From positions 19,765 to 83,764 of the forward strand of contig SSNU01000252.1 of the NCBI GenBank assembly GCA_012064415.1: a stretch of DNA of 64,000 bases, in the 5' to 3' direction. Made by a program: the position numbers and the translations under genes. Of this stretch, positions 36,497 through 46,300 are shown piece by piece. The number at the start of each line of letters is the position of its first letter. Position 1 is the stretch's first letter. The DNA comes from Gyrodactylus bullatarudis. Taxonomy: Eukaryota > Platyhelminthes > Monogenea > Gyrodactylidea > Gyrodactylidae. The notes under the pieces were generated by a model, which was not told where the DNA came from, ran no database searches, and was given only the letters and a program-made list of their open reading frames with translations.

Positions 36497-36886
36497 TTTT
36501 CCGTTTGAAATTGATAATTTTCAGTTTATATCTAAACAAGCATATTGCTGTACTTATGAATCGATTTGTTATATTCAATCGATATTATGGAAATTATTCG
36601 AATTGAATAGTTCAATTTAAAGTAATTAATCGTTGATTGTTTTATTAACTCTTAAGACAGTAGGCGAGGATATTGCCTGTCTAGCTTAGAAATATCAACT
36701 TTTACTAAAATTTCTGTTTTTTAAAGAAATTTATAAATTAAATGATTAATTAAAAGGTTTTAATTGGCTTCGTAAAAATATTAAGTGGGGTTTTTCCTTG
36801 AATCACAATTATCAAGCAGTATAAGGTGGACCAAGGATTATACATAATTTATAGTTTCATAAAAATACTGGTTTAGTTAAAAAAAT

Positions 36887-37346
36887 TCAAGTAAAATCCT
36901 TAAGAAGCGAATTGAATAATTTCCAAATTTTATCGGAGGATAAGAACTTAGAGACTTTTATGGGTTTGGTTTCATTTAAAAAATTGCAATAGGCATTCAT
37001 TGTTGAAAATAGCAATGTGAAAATAATCAATATTAAAGTAGAAGCAACCAACTTCCAATTGGTCTCAGATAGATGGTAAAAATTATCCCTTTTCTGCTTG
37101 CCATCGTGAGTATTGTAAGGAGTGTGCTGTTGTTTGATTTCGTTGAAAGTTCTTGTAAATTTAAAAATACTTTCCTCTAAAAAGTTTGAAGAGAAAGATT
37201 TTTGGTATGTTTCAAGTATTGATTCGAATGCATCTGAGGGGTAGGAAAGTTGGTTGCAGGACCATCAATTGTAATCTCTAATAACGAAAATAATCAAGTT
37301 GACTTGATTAACCAGAAATACTGCACTGCTGAATACTTGTTCTGGC
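36887..37346 (-). CDS. C-terminal exon(s) of a single-pass membrane protein, possibly p24/TMED-like
   Basis: The exon 37233-36887 follows a strong acceptor (TTTCCTACCCCTCAG) and is open for 114 codons to a TGA. It encodes a helical stretch (AFESILETYQKSFSSNFLEE), a basic segment, RDNFYHLSETNWKLVAST, then one membrane helix (LILIIFTLLFSTMNAYC) and a tail of about 35 residues. Arrangement and the E-T-N before the helix recall p24/TMED cargo receptors, but the tail is too long and lacks their usual end. A 34-nt exon at 37346-37313 (phase fits, ARTSIQQCSIS) may precede it. Further upstream exons, expected to hold a lumenal domain, were not resolved. The gene sits between PDCD10 and elongin B on the same strand. 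It could instead be the 3' part of an unrecognised gene. Confidence 0.4.
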
Positions 37347-37778
37347 CTAAAAATATTAAAGATATTTAAGTTTAACTTTCAAATATTTGAATTGAGTGGT
37401 CAGATTGAAGTACAAAATATTCAAGTTTTTGACTATTGATCTAGTTTGACAAATTATGATGGCTTTAAATGAAATTACTCGGAGATGATGTTGAATTAAA
37501 ATAATAATTATTCAACCTGAATTTATTCCAGGAAGCAATTTTGAGAAAAAATCGGAAATTTCATTCTGTATAAGAGTAGGTATACTGTATGCGTTTTGTA
37601 TCCTTCAAACTAAAATAGCACTGATGAATAAGAAAATTAGAACTCAATAAAAATTCCGTAAAATTGAATCAATTGTCTTCTGACCATTATTGGAAAATAG
37701 AATAAAAGAAAATTCGCAATAAAAATGTTGTGCGAGAGACCCCAAAAATACCATTCTAGGGTTGATAGAAATATAAGT

Positions 37779-38408
37779 CTATGAAACTAACTTTTTTTCA
37801 CAAAAAAATGTTTTAAGATTATTGCTGAATCTTCTGGAGTAGGAGAGGAACTTGTTTTTGTTATCATCAAGACTCTTTTTGTGGTTTCCATTTGGCAAAG
37901 AATCTATAACGTACATTGTACAATCTAGGAGTTTCTTAATAGAAGCTGCAATTTCTCTAGAAAATATGAAAAAATTGAAAGCATGGAGATACACTCGTAT
38001 AAAGCTCAAGCTTACTTTATAAGATCAATAAATTTTCTCCTGTCATCAATAGTATCTGGAATTTTCGATAGTACACATTTCAAGTTTTGAGCTGCAACTT
38101 CTAATTCATCAAAATTTTCATGATTAGGATTCTTGACGAGAACAAATTCCCGTAGACAAGCTAGTCGTAAATAAATCTCTGATATGTCTTGCTCAGGTAA
38201 TAAACGCCTTAGCATCTCAACTATAAATTCTTGACTAAAACCAGGAAATTGGATTTCAACTCGATAAAAGGCTTCTTTAAGACTGCTACCCATCTTGGAA
38301 TCGATTTCGATGAACTAAAAATAACTTGATTCAATTTACCTTGGAAAATACATTCTCTAAAATCAGCTTGTCATTGTGCTTCGGGCATATCATAAGCTTA
38401 CTGGTCAT
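37779..38408 (-). CDS. PDCD10: PDCD10/CCM3-like protein, divergent
   Basis: CCM3 is the adaptor that binds GCK-III kinases (MST4, STK24/25) and STRIPAK/striatin in cell-polarity and Golgi signalling. Exons 38408-38340, 38314-38016 and 37956-37779 join in phase 0 and phase 2 via introns of 25 and 59 nt. The product reads SSLKEAFYRVEIQFPGFSQE, then VLSKIPDTIDDRRKFIDLIK, EIAASIKKLLD and FLSYSRRFSNNLKTFF, matching CCM3 (VLSKIPDEINDR-like, IKDIASAIKELLD-like, YSKSFSDTLKTYF-like). The C-terminal helices that end human PDCD10 are missing if the frame is read to the TAG at 37779. A GTTAGT donor at 37787 and an acceptor AG at 37752-37751 could instead add an exon to a TGA near 37640, with only weak similarity. 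Divergent from the TMEM216-like gene, 32 bp away or 89 bp if that gene starts at its second Met. Confidence 0.82.
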
Positions 38409-38440
38409 TTTAATATTTAAATGAGCAACTTGACACAACA

Positions 38441-38896
38441 ATGTCTCTTCCAGATTTCAATTTTAGTTTTAATTTAACTTTAAAGTTTTCAATTATTATG
38501 AAAAAACTTAATTTGACTCGATATGTACTAAATTCGTCATTTCAACGCTTCTTCGTGATAAATATAATTTTCCAGATTCTAGCATTTATTTACAAGCTTG
38601 GTGAATTCCAATACTCTCACATATATCATGTCTATGATATTTTAATCGCATTTTTCGCTACAGCCGGTATACTTTTCAGAGGAAAAATTTTGGAATTCTA
38701 TTTCTCCAAACAAGAACTATTCGCTGGGATAGCTATCTTAGTGCTTTCATTACTATCAGGATATTACTACATTTATCAAATATTCTTACAGACTCATGTA
38801 CTTCCTGTCGACTTTATCCTCGGATGCATAAACCTAATCCATTTAATTATTGATATTATTCTAAATATAGCTATACTGATTAAAGATTTTGCTTGA
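38441..38896 (+). CDS. TMEM216/TMEM17-like four-pass membrane protein (ciliary transition zone)
   Basis: Single exon, 151 aa, or 132 aa if it starts at the internal MKKLNLTRYV (38498-38500), which fits the family better. Four membrane helices: FFVINIIFQILAFIYKL, VYDILIAFFATAGILF, FAGIAILVLSLLSGYYYIY and FILGCINLIHLIIDIILNIA. The spacing and the SGYYYIYQIFLQTHVLPVDF segment match TMEM216 (MASYYLLLQTYVLRLEV-like), a member of the Transmemb_17 family found in the MKS module of the ciliary transition zone. TMEM17 and TMEM80 are related alternatives. If right, the organism makes cilia. The stop lies 52 nt upstream of the PSMG2 reading frame on the same strand. Confidence 0.6.
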   Translation: MSLPDFNFSFNLTLKFSIIMKKLNLTRYVLNSSFQRFFVINIIFQILAFIYKLGEFQYSHIYHVYDILIAFFATAGILFRGKILEFYFSKQELFAGIAILVLSLLSGYYYIYQIFLQTHVLPVDFILGCINLIHLIIDIILNIAILIKDFA

Positions 38897-38948
38897 AGAT
38901 AAACAGTTTTGTTATCCCTTGAATTTAATCAGTAATTTTAAATTTTAG

Positions 38949-41591
38949 ACTGACTCGTTGGAAAATTATAACCTTGTCCTATCTGGTTATGGTGTTGGAT
39001 TTGTTGGTCAGTTAGCCTGTGATTTGCTTGTTAATACCTTTGACCTGGAACATCATTGTCATCTAGATATGGAAACATTATATCCTCTAGTTGGTAGGAA
39101 TCCTTATGATGAAAAAAAACTGGATGAAATAGCTACTTCATGTCAGGTAAAATGAAAATTACATTCATATATTATATACTTGTAAATATTTAATTTAAAT
39201 TTAATATTTTGATCAAATTCACATGGAATTCCGAGTAAAAACGACAAATTTTACTTTGAAATCTCTTTTCCTTGACCCTACTTAAAATTTGGGGGTATAT
39301 TATAAACCTAATTGATATGAAAATGAGAATTTACTTTTTTTTACAAAAAACCCAATATTTTTCTCAGGAAATTCAGGAAAAAATTTTAATTCTCAATTTC
39401 CATGATGAAATGAGGAAATTAAAAAAAAATTCTGAAAAAATTCAATCTGACCAAAATTAGACCGTTTTTCGAATTTTGAAAATGCCCCAAATTTCCACTT
39501 TTTCAACTTTTGAGCTCAAAATTTTCATCGATTTCAAAGATTTGCAGCAGTTAAATGCATATATTCAAGACCAGCATTAGACAAAGAATTCGAATTCGGC
39601 TGCAGAAAATAACAGAAATTCGTTATTATTCTGGTAAATCGAAAAATTTGAATTCATTGATTATAACGAAGGGAAATGATCCAAAATTCAAAAGCATAAC
39701 TTTTTCTTGAAAACAGTATATTCCTTTCTATCTCCCCGGCCCAATTCGAATTCCTTGTCTAATGCTGGTCTTGAATATATGCATTTAACTGCTGCAAGTC
39801 TTTGAAATCGATGAAAATTTTGAGCTCAAAAGTTGAAAAAGTGGAAATTTGGGGCATTTTCAAAATTCGAAAAACGGTCTAATTTTGGTCAGATTGAATT
39901 TTTTCAGAATTTTTTTCAAATTTCCACATTGTATTGGCTCATTTTATCATGGAAATTGAGAATTAAAATTTTTCCTGACTTTACTGAGAAGAATATTGAG
40001 TGTTTTGTAAAAAAAGTAAATTCTCATCTTCATGTCAACTAGCTTTACACCCCCATTTGTATTAAAACTCTCATTAGCAAAAATGAAATTTTCATTCAAG
40101 GGTTAATGTAAAAAACTTGGGCATAAATATATAAAAGAGTAAAGTAGTTATGATTAGCTGGTACAAAAATTGAAATACTAGGAATAATCTGGGATCTCTT
40201 TAGTATTTAAAAAAAATAAATATTGAGTTGAAATCTGTGTCTCAAGGGATGAAGCGATGTAGCAATGAGACAATAGACACAGCCAGACTTCATTTTAGAG
40301 CTATTTTAAATTCAATGTGCATCAGGAGATTTAAATGGTTGGTTTTTTTGCTATCAGTTTCAACTAAAGTAAGAGAAATCAGGGACCGACCCTTGGATTG
40401 CATATGGTTATGCACGTTTACGAGAAGCAATAGCTGTACAAATCAGTAAATCAAAAATTAATTACATTTTGAATTTATTATCTTAATTTAAAAAGAGACA
40501 AAAATACTATTACAAGCCCCATCAAAAAGGGACAGAGGGGTTAAATGTTTTCGTTACACTTTAGGCAAGTCACTTGTATATTACATAAGCATAGACAAAT
40601 TTTATTAATTTTCAAGTAGTGAAAATGATCAAAATAACTAAATTCAGCTCCGAAAAGATAGTGAGGTCAAGTATTAAAACAGTTTGAGCATATTTGATTT
40701 CTTTCTCTTATAGTGATCCTAATAAACATCTTTTGGCCACAATCCTACTTTCAAATCAATAAAAATTTTCAGTTCTAAGTTCGAATAAATGGGACTTTGG
40801 CTACAAATCGAATTGGAAAAATGACCATATTTTTCATGAAAATAATTAATTTTCTTAAAATCGTAAAAGTGGGCAACATGGGTAGGATTCCAAAAACTCT
40901 TAAAAAATCAGAAATTCCCAACTTCATATCAATTAGATTTAAATAGCTTTAAAGTTAAATTTCTTTTTAATTAAATTTTTTTAAAAAGAAAATATCATCC
41001 AAGAACTCAAACTCTTTTTTTTCAAATTAGATATATAAAAGTGAAACTCTGAAACTGGCAGTCATGTTAATTCGTTCCAAGACCTTTAATTATACCAAAT
41101 TTGAAGAGAATATGGTGAAATTCATAAGTGAAAACAATTTCAATTCAGTTACAATTGTCTGTGCCAGCTATTTTACAAACAAAGACTCAGATAAACGCTA
41201 TGGAGTCTTTTACAAGACAAATATCTCCGAATTTCCCATGGATATTGAGGAACTTGGGGTTGAATTGATGAATCCAGTGACAAAAAAAGATCTCGGACTG
41301 GATAATGAAGAGACTTGCGTCTTCCCTCTAGCTAATAAAAGCTACTCTTTGTATCAAAAGGTGAATTTGGATAGAAAAATATTCTTAGTTTTATTCCCAT
41401 CTGGTGGACCATTCACTGAACAGTGCAAAGAACTTTCTGAAAAAACTATAAATTTTATCAAAGAACTACTTGACAAAAATAATTTGGAAAGTTATCAAAA
41501 AGCCTTGGAAAAGGTTACCCAAAAAGGCTGGACCATACCGAGCTCATGGGCTAGTATGAACGAACGAGAAATCTCAGCTCCAATATATTAA
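38949..41591 (+). CDS. PSMG2: Proteasome assembly chaperone 2 (PAC2), start codon not found
   Basis: PSMG1-PSMG2 heterodimers guide assembly of the 20S alpha ring. Exon A is 38949-39146 and exon B is 41031-41591, joined in phase 0 across a 1,884-nt intron. Exon A contains LVLSGYGVGFVGQLACDLLV and LYPLVGRNPYDE (family: VGNVGQLAMDLI, VPMVGNNPYA); exon B starts with IYKSETLKLAVMLIRS and ends with GWTIPSSWASMNEREISAPIY, the PAC2 C-terminus. Total 252 aa against 264 in human. Exon A is preceded directly by AATTTTAG, and its first in-frame codons are ACT GAC TCG TTG; no ATG stands upstream in frame. The start must come from an unseen tiny exon or from a trans-spliced leader that carries an AUG. The intron holds a long fold-back element and a solo arm. 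Confidence 0.88.
39295..40058. repeat. Fold-back element of the major family, arms about 300 nt, PSMG2 intron
   Basis: Left end AACCTAATTGATATGAAAAT and right end ATTCTCATCTTCATGTCAAC. The arms pair through AAAATGCCCCAAATTTCCAC with GTGGAAATTTGGGGCATTTT and GAGCTCAAAATTTTCATCGA with its complement, up to a centre near 39660. Confidence 0.9.
40600..40945. repeat. Solo arm of the fold-back family, PSMG2 intron
   Basis: Closely matches one arm of 27828-28545 (CTTTTGGCCACAATCCTACT, GGGCAACATGGGTAGGATTC) and ends CCCAACTTCATATCAATTAG. The partner arm is absent here, so no hairpin forms. Confidence 0.8.
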
Positions 41592-43388
41592 TACACATAT
41601 TTACAATTAATCTATTTTTATAAACTGATCCTTTGTATCATCTAAATAGAAACTCTTGTTCTAAAAATAATTGTATGTATTGTTTTTTCTATGAGCGAAA
41701 TTCAAGTATTTAATCACTTCAATTCTCTGAAATCAATTAAAAATTTCAGATAAAAAATTGGAAATTTGCACATTTTCAAAATTCAAAAATGGTCTAATTT
41801 TGGCCAGATTGAGTTTTTTTCATTCAGAAAAATCTTGAGAATAATATCAACTAGCTTTATATGGACAACTGACGAGTGTGTATAAATAAATCAAATATAT
41901 ATTTTTTATGCAATATTCATATCCATAACAACAAATGAAAAAGACAGGTTCAATAATAGTAATAGTCTTCTTATTTTTCTTCTCCTTTTATTTTTCTATA
42001 ATAAATAAAATTGCTGAGCTGAGTGTAAGTGAGAGAAGAACATGTTAGCATTCAGGGTGAGAAGCGACATTATTCCTCAAGACGACAATGTAAATGTGGA
42101 GGGGGGATTAGGAAATGACTGGGGGTAAGGGGAAAGGGAGGACGATCGGATGGGCTAAAAAAGGGTGAGATCAAGTCTAATCAAGTGAAAGAAAAAGATA
42201 ATCAGGTCATTTGTTTTGTTCTTGAGTTAACTATAGTTAATCGAATGAAAAAATATTATTTTTTTCTAATTTCCTGGCTGTGTGAACGAGATGAGAGCTT
42301 GTCAACAGATGGCGTGTTTGTCTTCTGAATGGTTGATTAGGGGAAAAAATTTTAGTCAAGAAGCCTGTACACAATTCACTATACGATATTTATCCTGTTT
42401 ATTCATCAATTTAAATATGTTTGTATGTATTTATTGAAATACATAAAAATTTTGTATAGAAATTATACAAAATAGTATCATGTTTTTTTTAATTGAATTT
42501 ATTTAACTTTGTAAATGTAAAGGGATGAAGAGGGGAGGGGGAATATATAAAGGCAAATTGAAGATATTTCAGAAAGTTTAAGATCATGTCAAGGAGGAGA
42601 TGTGTTTGTTGTAAAAAGGCACTGGAATTTCTTGTGAGATGAATTGCTAATCATTTGTGTATGACGATTATAATTGTATTTAAATGGCACAGTGTTCCCT
42701 TATACACATCAACACAATGGATAATTAATAATTATTGAGGTACAGAGGATTATAATCTCTAAATGTTCTTTCTCAAATTGGTATCACAATGTCTATGTAA
42801 AATTGAAAACAGGTAAAATGTAGTTGACTACAGGAACAGGAGAAGAGAAATCAGCCTTTTGAGTATTGTTACTTCGGATTTTTTAAATATTTGATATGCA
42901 ACTTTGAATGATGAAAAGTGTTTCTTGGGCATTAAAAAAATGTAGAATTCATAGCAAGATCACAATGTAGTAAGCGAGTCGGTAATCTCGTCATAGTCTA
43001 CATACAATATTGACGCACGCCAAAAAAAGAAAACAAACTAGGAGAAATAAAAACAATGCCAATTCTTTTTGAGTTATTAATTAGGATAGCAAAAATTTTC
43101 TTGTAATAAATAATGAATGACAATATAAAGTGATATAGTAGTTGGAAAGACTTTTTTCTCTTAAAATTTATCTGGTCAATAATATTGGAAATGGAGGTAT
43201 TACGTCTTGAAGGAGACACATCTTAATAATAATTATTATTATTCTAAGTAGTTACTAACAAGTAGATACTTACTTAAGATGACTTTTAAGTACAGTAGCA
43301 GTTGTGTTCTTGATTATTTTCACTCAAAAGTAATAACATTAGATGAGAATGGGAATAAAAAATGTATAATAAGGATAAAGAGTAATTA
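41592..43388. other. 3' flanks between PSMG2 and MARK
   Basis: AT-rich, without a supported gene. A partial arm of the fold-back family lies at about 41740-41865 (TGGTCTAATTTTGGCCAGAT, ending ATCAACTAGCTTTA). The part near 43000-43388 is presumably the 3' UTR of MARK on the minus strand. Purine-rich runs occur at 42090-42170 and 42520-42545. Confidence 0.4.
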
Positions 43389-46300
43389 TTACAATTGCAT
43401 TGCACTACCAAGGCGAATGATGATATTTTTCAAAAGGGCATTCGTCCCTTTTAGTCGTTTGAAGCGGACACCGTTCAGGTTCAGCCTTGGCAGTTTGCAC
43501 ACTTCCATTTCCCATTGGACAAAGTCGAGGGACCCATGATTGCCAGACTCACAAATAAGAAGAAAGTGTTCTTTCTCCCGGTATTGGCATTTCTGATTTT
43601 CCAAGTTCCTCTTAATTTCTGCTAACATTTCATTGGGATCTTTTTGGCTGGTCAATTTCATGGACCATGTGAATCTGAGGGAGCGAGGCGTTGGTATATT
43701 CGAACCGTAGTTATCACTTGCTGCGTTATTGTCCAAATTGATTTCACCACTCAACTGAGACGAAGAGAAATGTTAGTAAAGTTGAATATTAAAGCAGAAT
43801 AACTTGTCATCAATATGAATTAATTGCAAGAAATGATAGGAGTTAAAGTTATTTTGTACTTTAAAAAGAACACCTATTCTGGACGAATTTGGGAATTTAT
43901 GAATTTTACATAAATCTCATTATTTCATCAAGGTATCAAAATTTCTAAAAAAATTTAGGAAACCTATTCATTTTTTTTGAAAAATAGGAAGTGTGTCTTA
44001 TGTAAAAATTCCCAAACTCATTGAGAATAGCCTAACTACTATTGAGAAAACCTAATCATATACAAAAAAAGATGAAAATGCAAACTTTTAAAGTTGATAT
44101 TATGTTACGTGCCGATTTATAGAGAAATTCATCAAGTATTGGAATTATGTGCCATTTAGTGTTGAATTTATGTATAAAAGATTGAAATTTCAAAGAATGT
44201 AATCAGAAAAATAGCATTCAAGGATACAAATATTATTCAAATCTATAGAATTTGTTATTCAAAAATCAAATTGCGTATTTAAAACACAAGAATACACCTA
44301 CTTTTAAGTATACCTTGAATAAATAAAATAATATTCTATGAATATTTAAGCTTGGCGGAGCAATTTAATGGCTCATGATTCGTCCATTTTAAATTCGTGA
44401 AATTGCTATATTTTGTAAGTGGAAACAAGAAATTTCTGTGAGAAACTACGATACTGAAATTAAGATCTCTTTTCTAGTTCAATTTCAAAAATGTCAGAAT
44501 AAATAAAATTATTAATTTTCGAGGAAATCAATAGAGAAAAAACAACAATCTGATAATTAAGTTTCTTGGACAACTGCTACAAGTTGGAAGGGTCCAAGTA
44601 ATTGGTAAAAGAAAAGAGACGAAAAGCTATAACTTATAGCCTATAAGGCGTGATCAATCTAAAAGAGGATGGCTAAATTAAATGAGCTGAAATGAAACAG
44701 TTTGCTCAGTTCCCAAATAATATTGTTTTTAGAATATCTAAACACTCGAAAGTAGTTACATTATCATAGAGATGAAAATAACTTTAAATAAATAAAATCT
44801 TTGAAGAGTTAAGTTAATTCTAATGTTTTGATGGGGTTAGCAATACTGCATGATGAATAAGATGAATTAAAATAAATATACATTTTGATGGGCAAAATTG
44901 AGAAAGATTACCTTTAATTGTTCACAGAATTTTAGGAATTTTTCCTATAACAATAATTATAAATTACTTTATAATTCGATCAAGCTTTTAAAAATTTATT
45001 GGATAGTTCTTGTTTAGAAAGAAGAAAAATCTTTTAGATAAAGATTGATAAAAAATGTATTTAGAGGTCAATAACTGCGCAAATAGGGATGTGCGAAACT
45101 TGAAGGAATTTTTACACACAGATCATTATCAATAATTTATCTACAATCCCCTTCAATAATTCGGAAAAAGTTGATATAAACTCGTAATACGATTATTAAC
45201 TGCTTTTATAAAACAACTAAATAAAGAAATCAAAATGTTTTATTCATCCATAACTAAAATTAATGTTCGAAATTTTTCTATCTTGCATAGATATTTTCTC
45301 AAAGTATCTTTCATTTCGTAAAATTTCAAACGAGACCAACTTGATGAATTTTGTGGCCAATCTATTCATCCAAGGAACAATAAGTTTAAATTAAACTTAA
45401 TAAGATGAAATTTGTTAACTTTATAGATATAGGAATAAAAATATGTATTAGAGAGTATCGGTGATTTTTCATAGTCATCGATAATCAAATGACCAACACG
45501 ATTTCAATAAACTAGGAGAGAAATAAGAGGGGGCAACTGTTCTTTAATTATAATTTAAACGAGATTTCAGTATTACCTGAGAGATGTTATCATCGTCCAT
45601 TTGATCATTCTTCAATCCAAGAGTGATCATTAAATTTTGCATGTGCTCCATCTGAGACTTTCCATTGTTATTTTCATTCAAATTGGCATTATTCGGACTG
45701 TTGTTTAGTGTATTAGCAGACGTTTGATCAGTTCTAAAAAACAATTAATAACGATCAAAATCTTTATTGTGAAGAAATTACATCTCAATTAAAATAGTTC
45801 ATTTTCTTGTAGAAAAAAAAGAGTACTTACAGAGAAAGAAGTAGAAAAGACGAGAAAATATACTTGAATGATCTGAATGGATAAGACTTTATAAGCAGAT
45901 TGGTTTTTCCAACTAAATAACATTTTACGAAACAAAATCATTGGAAAGAGTTTTAATATTGATGTGTAAATGTACAAATACATCAATGATTAGAATTCAT
46001 ACAACTGAAGCTAGTTTATATAAAGATGGGAATTTAAGTTTAGAAAAAAATGTCAATTTTTACAGTGACTTTATTTCGATATGCATAATTTTAATTAAAA
46101 ATGTTAAATTTTGAAATTTGCGCTATCAATTTTCAATGGATTTTACTAGGAGATTTGATAGATTTTGAATTATTGGACACACCATAATCTTTTTTGAATC
46201 AGATTTTCAAGTCGAATGAATATCAAATATATTCAGAATAGGCCTTCGATGAAATAAAATCCGATGAATTTGGGAAAAATTAACGATTTAAGGGAAAATC

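Noticed and set aside
39272..40042. Open frames within the PSMG2 intron
   Set aside because: Both sit in the complementary arms of the fold-back element at 39295-40058.
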